Shown here: positions 42,761-54,703 of the stretch, piece after piece
How the letters are laid out: every line of letters begins with the position of its first letter
Position numbering within the stretch: position 1 is the first letter of the stretch
Made by a program: the position numbers and the translations under genes
Source: Persicaria tinctoria
Taxonomy: Eukaryota; Streptophyta; Magnoliopsida; Caryophyllales; Polygonaceae
Assembly (NCBI GenBank): GCA_037127255.1
Contig: JBANSL010000009.1
Coordinates: 25,570,475-25,634,474 of the forward strand
Direction: 5' to 3'
DNA length: 64,000 nucleotides
The notes under the pieces: model-generated
Told to the model about the DNA's origin: nothing
What the model saw: only the letters and a program-made list of their open reading frames with translations
Database searches by the model: none

Positions 42761-42900
42761 TTAGGCCATGACCTCTTGTTCAGCAGGTTTTGCCTCTTCC
42801 TTCTCAGCATACTCGTCGCCCTCTCCTCTTCAACCTTTGCTTCATCAACAAGTTTCGTGAGCTCGTCCTGTAACATGAGCTTGATGGCTGCTTTTCTCTA
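42761..42900 (-). pseudogene. Last exon of an unrecognised acidic protein
   Basis: Minus-strand codons read KLMLQDELTKLVDEAKVEEE, then after a one-base shift GDEYAEKEEAKPAEQEVMA and TAA at 42763-42761. The phrase looks like the acidic C-terminus of a real protein, with a single extra base breaking the frame. I do not recognise the family. It may belong with the exon-like piece at 44644-44727 and the first-exon-like region at 45640-46150, all on the minus strand. Confidence 0.4.
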
Positions 42901-45900
42901 TGTCAAATATGCGCTGAACCTCTTGATTGTGCCACAAACTAATCAGATTTCTTCATGTGTGTCCTTCCCCTAAAAGATTGGCACACTCAAGTAGAAACAC
43001 AACTGCATTTGTCAACAAATAATGGATCAGATTTCTTAGTAATTCATATTTCATAATCCATACTACAACTAATAATGGATCATCATTTGTCCCTATCAAC
43101 AAACGAAGAAAAGAATGCTAAAATCTAAAGCTAAATCTACTGTAAAAGGAACAACACTAACCTGCATTCTCAAACATAGTGCTAGAGTAGAAAAATACTC
43201 CATATAGCCCAGATTTAAAAGACATTAGGGGAAAAAACCATGCCAGCAACTAAACAAGCATAAAAAAACCATGTCAGCACACTAAGCAAGCATCAAGCAT
43301 AAACCAGTGGTGTACTTGCCGACTCATTCTTTTTGCTACCTATATGCATATATCTATCTACTTACCACATTCCGGGGGTGAATGCATTCCTACTCTTTTT
43401 TTGGGTTAAATCTAATTGCCCATCGGTCAAGCTACCTCTTGCTTTATTTTGAAACCAGAAAACAGTTATTCAGATAATTAATATAAGAAACCCAAAGCAT
43501 CTTTTGTTTTTGCAGAATACATAGAAATATTAACAGAACTAATTCAAATATAATAGTCCACGTATAGGCATTAGAGATGTATCATAAAGCAAATCACCTC
43601 ATTTTCTAAACTCATCGAGAGCTTTTTGTTTGTTCCTGTGTGCTTACTTGAAAACTGAATTGAAGGAACATGTTTTAGTTTGAAATGATGGATAACTTAT
43701 TTGAAAAGAAGGAAAAGAATAATGTTCCACTTATCCAGATCAAATAGAATAAGATGAACAACTCTTCAACTTCAACATAAATGAATAGGCTTCAAGGCCG
43801 GCTTTAATTGTCCGCTCTCCGAGATTTCAATTGCTCAAGAAATCATTTATACCGCACAAAAGAATAAGGGATCGTTTAGAACTGCAAACAACAAGCCTAA
43901 TAAACAATCTTCAGATACCATACATATGCACAGACCCTCTAAAAAGGGGGAGGGGAGGGGAGGGGGGGATAGCAAATCCTTTTTACAGGTCTGAAGATAA
44001 CAAATTACATAAACTAAAATGTACGGTGTTCATACGCATAGAACAACTAAAATGAGTGATGACAAGCTACATTAAAGCTACCAAGTGATCTTTTGTTGTT
44101 TGGTACTCAACAAATCCTTTTTTCTTTGAACTATAATATTTTTACAATAGATGCGTACTTTCTTTGAAATATAAGATTTTCGACACTTCATCCAGATTGA
44201 GCCGTGTGTTAGAATAGCCCCAGTGATACTCTCAATCAGGTCCCCAAGAACCTAATCCAGAAAACTAAACAATTAGACATTCCCATTTTAAAAAAGAATA
44301 CTTTCTTTGAAATATAAGATTTGATAGTGAATGTGCACATTCAAACCAAATTAACTGTCAAAGAGACCAATTTCCTTGAGTGATACCTTTTAGCATAAAA
44401 CTATTATAATAATGGTCCAATGATGGCCATACTAAGCAACAATCTATTACTACAGTCAAACCTCACACTGCCTACATAACTATGAGAAAACTTTTTCTGC
44501 AGGAAACCATCTTGAAGAAAAGGAATAAATTGGTAAGTACTCACAGTCAGGTAGACTTGAAATATCAGCCGAAACAGCACAAGAAATTCCCAAGTTTGTA
44601 AGTGCTCCACTTATAATTCCACAGGGGAAGTAAAGATGCATACTTGCTGCTTGTGCTGCCTTGTTGCCTGCTGGAGACTCTGAAGCATCTGAAGATGGTT
44701 TGGCATTATCACTAGATGGACTAGTGGCTATATGTGAAAACCAACAAAAGTGGTTATCTTGCAGCACAAAGGTTCCCTGGCAGATGAAATTACAAACTTA
44801 TCAATATCTGATCAATGATGGGTGTGGTGTTCCAGAGAAACAACTTCCTTTTCGACAAAAACAAATTGTCAACATATATGTAATACTGAACCTACTCTAT
44901 GGTTTGTCTTCAAGTTGTCAATTTGCTTCTTAAAGATCTCATACCATAAATCCTTGCATATAAACTTGATGGCTTCAAGATGATCAGTAAATTGCGGCCT
45001 TTCCATCGTATATCCAATGAAAAAAGAAACCCTTATTTAAAGTATGCTTCATGTGAAAAAAGAAACCCTTATTTAAAGTATGCTTCATGTCCATCAACAT
45101 TATCTTAGGGATGACTGTATTCAAACCTCTGGGATTGATCTTCTACCAATCCAAACATTAATGCACATATATAAAATCAATTTAGCTACAAATCATTGGG
45201 ATTCCTTAGAATTTACAGCAACATTTATTTTGTGTTCAGAAATGGTTAAATGCAAAAGAAATCAAATATATCCACCAGTGTCCTAAATTGAGCAGTTGTA
45301 TGAACAAAGGAAAGCTTAAAAAAAAGTCAAATCTTATGAGTGTCCTAAATTCATCTATACCGGACTGATTTGGTTTCCTTTTCCCCTCAATATTCATCTC
45401 TTAATTTCACATATACTTAATTTCACACACTCAATTTCACACACTGTATACTCCATCCATCAATACTAAATCTCATCTCATAATTTATAATGTAGCAAGA
45501 AAGTACATCCCACAATTATAAGTTCCTAATTGTTCCCTTCAAAGAACTTCATCTCTCCAATGTCATGTCTTAGAATTACCTAAATTGAACAATCTAGTTT
45601 CATTTCTCATTCTTAATAAGTTGCAATTAAAGAAAGAAATTAGAACCTGTTTCAAGTGGCAAGACAGCAACCACAGAATCAAACGTCTTTATCAGATATA
45701 CAAGCGACGATTGATCCTCTGTGCGGCGGACACACAAACAAGAAGCAAACTCAACAGAAGCAAAATAGTCGGAACGAAACATCAGCTCGTAAAAACAGTC
45801 GGAAGAAAAGATCGATTTCCTTATCAATCGATCTTCACACTTACCTACAATACAACCAGATCTGAGGTGATGAAGGTCGCTCCCTCGACCTCGCTCGCTC

Positions 45901-46200
45901 GCTCCGGCTGCTCGACCTCGCTGGCTCGATGCTCCTCTGCGGCAGGACCAGACGAATCGGTGTAGGTGTCGAGCAGATCGATGGGAGAAACGGTAAAATC
46001 GTCGGTTCGGAGAGATGATCGGCGTTGGAATCACTATGATCGGAGAGAAGATCGGCAGGGGGAGCACGCAGGAGAGAGACGGAGCAGAGGGAGAGTCGGA
46101 GCGACGGAGCGCGTAGGAGCGACGGAGTGCGTCGTGGACAATTCACCAATTTGTCCCAAAACGTGGACAATTCACCAATTAGGACATCTTTTTTGGACAT
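42901..46200 (-). other. Intron-rich remnant region of an unrecognised gene
   Basis: The 44644-44727 piece has a clean CATATAG acceptor and GTATGC donor around 28 codons rich in Ser/Ala (SPSSDNAKPSSDASESPAG). 45860-46150 (minus) is GC-rich and could be a 5' UTR or first exon. The rest is AT-rich and non-coding, with a G-run at 43944-43966 and a 36 bp tandem duplication at about 45019-45090. No domain is recognisable, so a gene here is only a possibility. Confidence 0.3.
43944..43966 (+). repeat. G-run with G-quadruplex pattern
   Basis: GGGGGAGGGGAGGGGAGGGG-type run: four G-tracts of at least four separated by single A. This fits the G3+N1-7 pattern for an intramolecular quadruplex. Confidence 0.75.
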
Positions 46201-47345
46201 TTCACAAAATCCCCCTTATTTAATGCATAAAAATATTTTTTAAATTTTTTTCATAAATATTTACTAGTATTGGATATCCTTCACCAATGTGTGGAAGGAT
46301 TGAATGGTTATTTATAGGAGATTCGATTTTGGTGTTTATATAGAATTCATATTGCATGCTGAATTGCTGATTCATAGATTGATGTGTGAATTAAATATAA
46401 AATTTATTTATTTATAAATTGATTAATTAATTAATAAAAATATAAATCAAACTATAATCATCAAAATTGCAGAAATTGTACGTTACGTTGTATTGCTAGA
46501 GAAAATTTAAATTGGATTATATCTTGTTAAGTATTGTGATGATCGACATGAGACAATATTGTAGAGATTATTTATAAATAATTTTATAGTTTAAAAATAA
46601 AAGCTATCTTTAGTGTTAGAAATTATATTGATTGTGTAAATAAGTTTGCCTACACAAATTATAAAGAAAGGTAGCGTACACAATATCTTTCATACCTGCA
46701 CAACATATCATTCCTCTCTCTAGAAGGAGATTTAACCGCGGCTCCGTCCGTCTTCATCTCGGCTTCGGTCATTCTAACCTCGACTTCGGTTGCCTCGTGC
46801 TACGGTGGCTCCATCACGACAAAATTCCGGTAGGTCACCCGGTTATAAATCGCGATTGCTTTAACCCTAGCCCTTACTCCGTTTTGATTGAACCCCAAAT
46901 TGATTTGAGGCTTTCGTACCTCTGAGTATACTCCCACCATATCTGTAACCGATCGGCCTGATTCGTGGATCTTCATCCCTCTTTCTTCCCTATCGACGTT
47001 TGGTCGGATGGCTCTTCTTCGGGCCCCTTCTTAATTGGCTCTCCTCGGCTGCTTCGGTGGCTTGGTCTACCCGGATCGTCTGCTCCCTCGCCTGTTGGTG
47101 TGGTGTTGGTCTCAGTCCTTCGTATCTCGACACCGGCTCGGGTGGTTTGGCCATTCGATCGGGCGCTTATGCTTGCTTCCGCCTGGTGTTCGGTGGATTT
47201 TGGTCGCCGATTGCCGTCGTGGGTGGGTGAAAGGGACTCCCTTCTTGTCGCCTAGTCTTTTCGGCGTCGTTGTTGTTGTTGTCGGCGTGCCGGTGGCTTG
47301 GAACCGCCATCACCTTCAGACTACTGTGTGTTAATCGTCCGGGCC
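46201..47345. other. Spacer, then GC-rich LINE-like segment
   Basis: 46201-46690 is AT-rich with nothing recognisable. 46730-47345 is GC-richer (CTCGGCTTCGGT style, several overlapping open frames). It ends CTTTGGCTAATTAAAAAAT, reminiscent of the 3' ends of the L1-type elements found at 49.9 and 53.8 kb. No RT motif. Confidence 0.35.
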
Positions 47346-47373
47346 AAGTTTCTTTGGCTAATTAAAAAATATA

Positions 47374-47610
47374 CTCCCTCCGTTCAACAAAACTTGACGT
47401 TTTACTATTCATGCACGCTTTTTTAGGAGCTAAAAACTATATAAAATATCGACTTTTTAAATAATTTTTTTTAACAATTTCGTAGTTATTATTAATAAGT
47501 ACAAACTTGTTAAAAAAATTTAAAAAAAAAATGAATATTTTAGATAGTTTTTATCATTCTAAAAAAGCGTGCGTGAATAGTAAACGACAAGTTTTGTTGA
47601 ACGGATGGAG
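47374..47610. mobile_element. Stowaway MITE, copy 2
   Basis: CTCCCTCCGTTCAACAAAAC terminus at the left, GAACGGATGGAG at the right, TA on both sides. Same family as 27729-27964. Confidence 0.9.
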
Positions 47611-47713
47611 TATTTATATATTGAGAAAAAGGTTAAAAAATGATAAAAATTATTATAAAACAATGCCCCGTGGTGGCCCGATGTTGCTTTGGGCCCAAGC
47701 TTTAACCTTGGGC

Positions 47714-47730
47714 TGAAGCATCTTGGGGGG

Positions 47731-47780
<50 letters not shown>

Positions 47781-47797
47781 CCCCCCAAGATGCTTCA
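47714..47797. repeat. Palindrome centred on (TA)n, 22 bp unique arms
   Basis: TGAAGCATCTTGGGGGGAAA on the left is mirrored at 47776-47797, with only TA repeats between. Confidence 0.88.
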
Positions 47798-48172
47798 TGT
47801 ACGTTTTTTTAGGAGCTAAAAACTAGATAAAATATTGACTTTTTAAATATATTTTTTTAACAATTTCGTAGTTATTATTAATAAGTACAAACTTGTTAAA
47901 AAAAATTTTTTTAAAAATGAATATTTTATATAGTTTTTATCATTCTAAAAAAGCGTGCGTGAATAGTAAACGACAAGTTTTGTTGAACGGAGGGAGTATT
48001 ATTTTTACAATTTAAATATTATTTTTTATGTGTATTTTTAAAATTTGAAGGATAAATATAATATTTATGGTTAAAAATTAGCGAATCTGATAAATCCGAT
48101 ATATCCCGATATATCTCCGATATATCCTTTTTACCTCCAACCGATAAGACTCTGATACGCGATATTTAGACC

Positions 48173-48220
<48 letters not shown>

Positions 48221-48597
48221 GGTCTAAATATCGCGTATCAGAGTCTTATCGGTTGGAGGTAAAAAGGATATATCGGAGATATATCGGGATATATCGGATT
48301 TATCAGATTCGCTAATTTTTAACCATAAATATTATATTTATCCTTCAAATTTTAAAAATACACATAAAAAATAATATTTAAATTGTAAAAATAATACTCC
48401 CTCCGTTCAACAAAACTTGTCGTTTACTATTCACGCACGCTTTTTTAGAATGATAAAAACTATATAAAATATTCATTTTTAAAAAAATTTTTTTTAACAA
48501 GTTTGTACTTATTAATAATAACTACGAAATTGTTAAAAAAATATATTTAAAAAGTCAATATTTTATCTAGTTTTTAGCTCCTAAAAAAACGTACATG
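47796..48597. repeat. Large palindrome, about 380 bp arms around (AT)n
   Basis: Left arm 47796-48175 is the near-perfect reverse complement of 48218-48597; the centre is about 44 bp of AT repeat. Each arm contains the end of the GATATATCGG hAT family plus a Stowaway copy (partial on the left, 47797-47996). The left arm begins exactly where the smaller palindrome (47714-47797) ends. Confidence 0.88.
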
Positions 48598-49374
48598 AAT
48601 AGTAAAACGTCAAGTTTTGTTGAACGGATGGAGTATTTAAATTGTAATTCGTTTCAAATAGCCTGCATAAAATTTATTTCAAATAACCTCACGAAAATCA
48701 AAGAACCCCTCAAATTGGGAGTTTGAAACCATTTGTTCAATGTATGCAAAGGACATTCAACTCTCAAATTAAACACAGTGTATCACCAATTAAATAGACA
48801 GACATAGGCTCCAAATTCTTTGAACGATTGAAGCAGCACTCCAAATTCTTTGAACGATTGACGCAGCACTTCAAATTCCCGACTTACCTTGTACTTCCAA
48901 GGGACTAATTACCAAGGGATAGAGTGTAGGCTGATAGCTATCAAGCAGAGGCGGCCGACGAAGATCATGGGCGACCGAAGAAGAAGCAGGGGCGGCCGGA
49001 GAAGACTGAATCGTTGAGCGGCTAAGGCGGTCGCCGACCGGAGATGAAGTAGCTTGAGCAGGGGCGGCCGGAGTCGTTGATTCGCCTCTCGCAAGTCGCA
49101 AGCCCTAGCCCCTAGGTTTGGGTCGAATTAATAGAAATGGGATATTTGGGCTTCTCACCCATTTTTTTATTTTTCCCAAAAAAAAAGTAAAAATTGAAAT
49201 CAAAACGACGTGTTTTTGGACAATTGATATATCGGTCAACCCGATATTGACCGATATATCGGTTGTTGACCCGATAAAAGGCGTTGACCGATATTTTCAA
49301 CCGATACAACGATATCGTAGCGGGTTCTAAATATCCCCGATATATCGCCGATATATCCGATATTTAGAACACTG
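48218..49374. mobile_element. hAT-like GATATATCGG element, inverted copy 2
   Basis: Reverse-orientation relative of 26974-28134, carrying the same GC-rich captured segment (48890-49130) and the same nested Stowaway (48397-48633). It ends ATTTAGAACACTG at 49374. Both sides are TA repeats, so the expected 8 bp TSD is TATATATA and uninformative. The shared nested Stowaway shows that both copies descend from an ancestor that already contained it. Confidence 0.85.
48397..48633. mobile_element. Stowaway MITE, copy nested in hAT copy 2
   Basis: CTCCCTCCGTTCAACAAAAC to GAACGGATGGAG. It is in the same relative position as copy 1 within its host element. Confidence 0.88.
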
Positions 49375-49390
49375 TATATATATATATATA

Positions 49391-50002
49391 CAATATTCCC
49401 GAAGGGTTTGAACAAAATCCCAAAAGAGCATGATCAAATTCCCGAAAGGGTTGTAAACACTATTTCTTTGAGTAAATTTTGTGTTGTGCGTTCCCTCATT
49501 CGCACCATGTTCGGATTGTGGCTTGTGCGTGCTTTTGGGTGGTCCTAGTTTCGTTTTGGTTTGGTTGACAACATGACGCTCGGAGTTGGGTCTGGTTGGG
49601 GTCGTGGTGGTGTGCTCAAAGACGAATCCATTTCTAGAAGACTGCTTCCTTCGAGTTGTCGTCGTCACTGTCCACGGGAGATGACGTCCTGGTATACCAT
49701 TGACCAACGGTGCTACTAAGGTGGTGCTTGGCTTTTGTCCGTGTCCGCGTTCTCGGCCAAAGGTATTCATTTAGCCTAAGTCTCCCCCTTTGTATGTGTA
49801 GTTTCAATCTTTCTTGTGCCAGTTTTGGTTCGCTTTTGGTTGTATTGTTTTCGACAGCTAGACCGTGTGCCGATTAGTCGGCCTCTCGATGAGTCAGGTC
49901 TGTCTGGCCTCGAATCTTTACCTTATCCAAAAAAAAAAGGTATTGTATTGGGTCAGGCTTTCCTTCCCGAATTCGTTCCTAATTAACAAAAAAAAAAAAA
50001 AA
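49391..50002 (+). mobile_element. L1-type LINE 3' end, 5'-truncated
   Basis: GT-rich non-coding sequence ends GTCTGGCCTCGAATCTTTACC followed by an A-run at about 49929-49938, with a second A-run at 49988-50002. The last 70 bp align with the element at 53656-53829 (shared GTCGGCCT, TCAGGT, CCTC-AATTTTTACCT-AT-poly(A)), identifying a common plant L1-type 3' tail. No ORF2 is present. Confidence 0.55.
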
Positions 50003-50375
50003 GTAAAGAAGGCTATCAGGTTTTTTTAGTTCTCTTTCTATTTATATGGTATTTTCATCGGTTGGCTTAGTTTTCAGTTTATTCAAATTTGTTTAAAGAA
50101 CCAAATTATATATATGGATAAAGAATTAAGGTGTATGTGTACATCCACGCATGGAATTAAAAATGAAATTCTGGGTGGGCTGGGTGGGCTAAATTTGTAT
50201 GTAATTTATTTATTTTTTCTTTTGTTAATAGTAACATTAGCAGTAAAAAATAATAATTATATTACTCATATTAGTACAAAGGTGATAAAAATTAGAAAAT
50301 AAAAAAAGGGATGATGTTAAAAGGAGAAGAGAAAAAAAATTCGAACATAAAAGGAGGGAAAAGAAAAAAAAAAGC
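50003..50375. other. AT-rich spacer
   Basis: Contains CTGGGTGGGCTGGGTGGGC at about 50170. This faces CCCACCCCTAAATTCGTCCC at about 51739 and might be the other end of an element interrupted by the hAT at 50384. No coding signal. Confidence 0.35.
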
Positions 50376-50383
50376 GTAGAACA

Positions 50384-51575
50384 TAGGGCTGTTATCTGAG
50401 CCGAACAGCTCGAGCTCGGCTCGGGCTCGGCTCGAAAAAGCTCGGCTCGAGCTCGTTCGTAAAGGGAAAACAAGCCGAGTTTGAACATAGTTTTAGGCTC
50501 GAGCCGAGCCCGAGCCGAGCCCGAGCCGAGCTCGGAAGCTCGATACTAGAAATCACTAAAATACCCCTAGGGTTATAAGATAAAAGTGCTTAGGGTTTCT
50601 CAGAAGTTGGTGTCTTCAGTCTTCAACATCTTGGCGGCGGAAGTGAGAAACTGAGGAAGGAGAAAGCATCCTCCCGTTCGCCATCCTCCTGCTCTGTTCA
50701 GAGTAGTAGCGTAGCAGTGTCGGCCGGTGAACAGCAACAGTAGCAGCGCGGCGCCGGCGACATCCTTCTCTCGCTTGTCCTCCTCTACTCGTCCTTCTCG
50801 CTCGCGGCTGGTTCTCCTCGACTCGGACTCGTCGCTGATCGACTGTCCTCCTGCAGTACCTCGAGTCCCCGACCAAGTATTTCTTCATCTTACTCTTTAG
50901 ATCTATCCCAGATCGATCTCTCCCAAATCTCGCTCTCCCAGATCTCTCTCCTCCGACCATCTCTCTCTAGTCTCGATTAGGTCAGGAATTTCACTCTCTC
51001 CCAAATCTCTCTCTCGAATCTGTCATCTCTCGCAGATCTGGCATCTCTCCCAAATCTGTTGTTGCTTCTTGAATCTGTAATCTCTCTCTCGAATATTTAA
51101 TTTTATATTTTACTGAATCTTAATATCTTATATTGAATGCAAGTGGTTTTATGAAATTGAATTTGTTCTGGCTAGATTAGGCGTTACTTTTGCTGGATTA
51201 TTGCTTTAATTTGCCATTGCAAAATATACCCCTTTCGTGCTAGAGTTTATACGAGGATTAGGAGTTTCAATGGTGGATATAGGGGCTCGATGTGGCACCC
51301 TACCAATTGAGCTTTGAAATGAATTCCATAAACGAGCCAAACGAGCCGAACAAACGAGCTTGAACAACGAGCTCGAACGAGCCTAGGCTCGTTCGTTCGG
51401 CTTGATCGAGCTTAAACAAGCCGAGCTCGAACATGTGTTTGGGCTCGCGAGCCGAGCTTGAGCATTAAAAAAAGCTCGTATAAAATTTAGGCTCGAGCTC
51501 GGCTCGGCTCGTTTTCTATTCGAGCCAAGCTTGAACCTACCGAGCTCGGCTCGTTCGGCTCGAATACCACCCCTA
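50384..51575. mobile_element. Non-autonomous hAT element, GAGCTCGGCTCG type
   Basis: 1,192 bp with perfect 8 bp duplications GTAGAACA (50376-50383 and 51576-51583) and termini TAGGGCTGTTATCTGAGCC / TAGGGGTGGTATTCGAGCC. Both subterminal zones are saturated with GAGCTCGGCTCG motifs. The interior (50590-51110) is GC- and pyrimidine-rich like a captured promoter/5' UTR, with CTCTCTCCCAAATCT repeats. No transposase. Confidence 0.92.
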
Positions 51576-51583
51576 GTAGAACA

Positions 51584-52429
51584 TAAGTTTAGGAGGAGGA
51601 AAAAATTACAAGAATAGTGGAATTGGTGCACAACACGGCTATCTCTCCTTAGACTCGCAGTCATTATGTTAACAACTCATATGTATATTATTACTCCTAT
51701 TTTATTTTAAAAATGGGGTGGGCTGCAACAAACTTCAACCCACCCCTAAATTCGTCCCTATGCATATCCAAACCTTTCTTTTGTTGGGACATATGAGTTT
51801 TGGTGCTCGCAAAAAATTTCATTGGTGCTCGCAAACCTTTCTTTTGTTTTGGTGCTCGCAAAACCAGCTTGCACTGAAACTGCATTAGGGCCACCCAAAG
51901 CTTCGGATCTAGGTACAACTATACTCAAATCAATAGTAGGAACACGCAGCCAAGGAGGAAGAGGAAGGAGAAGAACCAGGCCCAAGATGAGAGGACAACC
52001 CACCAAATACCTCTCCCCGTACAACAACCATAGTCGCTTTAACCACCTCAAAGCCGTGCAAGCTCATATCCAGCAGTTCATCACTTCACCCGCCTGATTT
52101 GAAAAGTGATTCAAAATGTGCATTTTATAAAAGTTGTGGAATATTTTTTCGATATAACTTAGGGATACTTTGAGGAGAATTACGAGTAGTAACACAAAGC
52201 TATCTAGGACTAGAAATGGCGGGCCCAGGGGTCTTACGGTGGCTTTAGCTCCATGAGTCGGGAAATTTTTATATATATAGGAGTTTTGTAACAATGATAG
52301 CCAGAATGAACATTCACTTAGCTTAGTTTGTAAATAGGTTGGGATGGGATGGGATGAGATGTGATGGGAAGGGAAAGGAAGTGAACATAAGAGCATTAAC
52401 ATCCCTATAACCCATTAAGGTTCCTTAAT
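51584..52429. other. Unassigned stretch
   Basis: TTGGTGCTCGCAAA occurs three times (51797-51860). A plus-strand frame at 51822-52097 is open for 91 codons with a basic GGRGRRRTRPKMRGQ patch but is not recognisable. A TGGGATGGGATGAGATG purine run lies near 52340. Confidence 0.35.
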
Positions 52430-53591
52430 TGGGTTCGTTGGGTGCACCACAAGTATCTTGTGGTGGATGAGGTTGAAGACTAGAAGATTCACCGTCGTGA
52501 CTCTCCGTTGATAAATGCCATCTTGAGAGCTAGAAACGAGGTAATTTCGTTAAGCCATACCCTTCATGATACTCTTGAGTCTTGGTGTGTGGGTGACAGG
52601 TTCAAAGGTTCTAAGGCATATGAGGCTATTCGTGAGAAGGAGCCTAAGGTCCGATGGTGGAAGGAGGTGTGGGTGAAAGGCAACACGCACCTAAGTATTC
52701 ATTCATCCTCTAGCTTGCCACACTTGGTAAGCTCTCCACCCAATGCATTATCGAATGTTATTTTTGGATATTCCTGCAGGCTTTGTAATGAAGACATGTT
52801 AGAAACCCACGACCAACTTTTTTCGAGTGCCCCTACTCGAAGGAAATCTGGGGGAAATTGAGCATTAGGTTTGGTATTTCTAAGATGGTCTCGAGCTTGC
52901 CTAGGGCGCTCCGATGACTCCGACAAACTGTCAAGGATGGGATGTGTGCCTTGAGAGCCAAAATCTTTGAGCTCTCTGCTTCTATCTACTTCATATGGCA
53001 TATGCTCGTAATGCCATAGTGTTTGAGAAAAACCGGATTCCAGAAGATGTGGTTTCCAAACTAACCATCACCCATGTGTTTCGCCTTCTCCACGATATGT
53101 TTCCCCTTCTTGAGGTGGAAAGGGTTTGGGGAGTCGTGTTCGATGTTGCCTGACTGCATCCCATTTGTCGTGTGGTTACTCGATCTAGATTGGTTTTGGT
53201 ATGTGTCCTAGAGCTTGTGTGCTCTTTGGAGTCCGCGTGCTCTTAGAAACATACTTCATTTTTGGGGCTTTGGTATGTGTCTTGTGGGGTTTGCGTACCT
53301 CTTAGAACATACTTGTTTTAATTGTACTTTGGTAGTGTTTCGTAGGCCTACGTGCTGATGGGCATACCCCCTTTTATTTGTTTTCTTGACTTCTTGTATG
53401 TGTCAAAATGGTTTGCATGTCGGATTGAGCATACCCTTGTCGTTTCTACTTGGATAAGTCTCCTTGGGGGTTGGCCTGTGTGTCAACCTCGGGGAGGTGA
53501 AACCCGCTTGTACGGGTCGTTGACCCTCCCCATTTTTTATTCAAATTTGCATACCGACCCCCCTTTGGGGGGTGGTTCACGGAAAAAAAAA
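52430..53591 (+). mobile_element. L1-type LINE ORF2 C-terminal remnant (zf-RVT region)
   Basis: Across several frames the sequence reads VRWWKEVW, then PKYSFIL-stop-LATLGKLST, then CRLCNEDMLETHDQLF with FECPYSKEIW-like sequence in the next frame, then ALRAKIFELSASIYFIW. This is the zinc-binding zf-RVT domain and following tail that end the reverse-transcriptase ORF of plant non-LTR retrotransposons. Frameshifts and stops (for example in the 52850-52920 and 53020 regions) disable it. The 3' UTR ends in GGGGTGGTTCACGG plus an A-run at 53582-53591. RT catalytic motifs are not in the window (5' truncation). Confidence 0.8.
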
Positions 53592-53655
53592 GGTTACTTA
53601 ACTCAATTTTTTATTTTTCTCTCCCTTCCATATTCTTTTAACAACTCATTAGACG

Positions 53656-53829
53656 GTTATCCGTCTGCCGAATTGTCAGCAGACAGATAACCGTCTTTGT
53701 AGAGTGCTCTTGCTTGTATTTTGTACTCTCTTTGTATTTTATATTTGTATAGACGGTTATCCGTCTGCCGACCTGTCGGCCTTCGAGGTTCAGGTATATC
53801 TGACCTCAAATTTTTACCTAATAAAAAAA
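53656..53829 (+). mobile_element. Short truncated L1-type insertion with 12 bp TSD
   Basis: 174 bp bounded by AACTCATTAGAC (53644-53655 and 53830-53841), ending in poly(A). The 3' part matches the LINE tail at about 49.9 kb. The 5' part contains an inverted duplication (18 bp arms, GACGGTTATCCGTCTGC), as expected from twin priming. Confidence 0.8.
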
Positions 53830-53841
53830 AACTCATTAGAC

Positions 53842-54703
53842 TTTTACACTCACATCCTTAGGAGTTAGGACTCATTACCGTACCTTAATTTTTTTATATT
53901 CATTACCCATCTTGATTAGTTATTGGATTTTACGACAAATCAAGAAAGTTCAAAGGAAACCACGTATTTTATAGAGTATATTTTTGGACCGTATTTGGGT
54001 TTGTAAAACACGTTGTGGTTGCTATAAGGGCATGTTCGGCATGAAATTGTGGGGGATTGTTGTTTTTTTTTTAAACAATAACACTGAAATACCCCAAGGT
54101 ATTGTTGAGTATTTCACTTTTAATGAAAATAAATAAATAAATTCTCTTTATATTAAATTTGGTAAAATAAGTTGAATTTAAATTCTATTAGTTCACATAT
54201 AAAATATATGATGATAAGTTTTAGAATAATTATATTATTTGACATAAAATAAAAAGAAGTGATTTAATTAGATAAATATTTTCTCATTGTGAATATTTAA
54301 CTTATGTAATTTAATTTGAATAAAAGTCGAGACTATTTTTTAAATAAACAATCTTTTCAAAAATATATTATTTATATATTATTATTCATAGGTAAATTAA
54401 TAGGCAACTAGTTATATATATACAAATCTATTTTCGTACTTATATATTACCTACATATACAATAGGTAGGTACACCGGACACGCATACACATATTACATA
54501 TATACATACATAATACATTCAGCCCATTCATTCATCAGGCGCGGCCCACCTCCAACCCAGCCACTGCACACGGATGGGCGGGATGGCTGAAGCTTCACGG
54601 GATTAGGGTTTTTATAAACAAAATCAATTCCCATCTTTAAGGATAACTATCCATCTTTGGCCAAATCTTTTCAACCAAAAATCCCTATCTTTAGGAGATC
54701 CAA
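53842..54703. other. AT-rich spacer
   Basis: Non-coding; no repeats recognised apart from TAYATATAC-rich stretches near 54410-54510. Confidence 0.4.

Noticed and set aside
43831..44933. Plus-strand ORFs in the 43.8-44.9 kb region
   Set aside because: No domain; they oppose a minus-strand exon with better splice borders.
47559..47798. ORF with repeated isoleucine-tyrosine codons
   Set aside because: It is a translation of the (TA)n run inside a palindrome.
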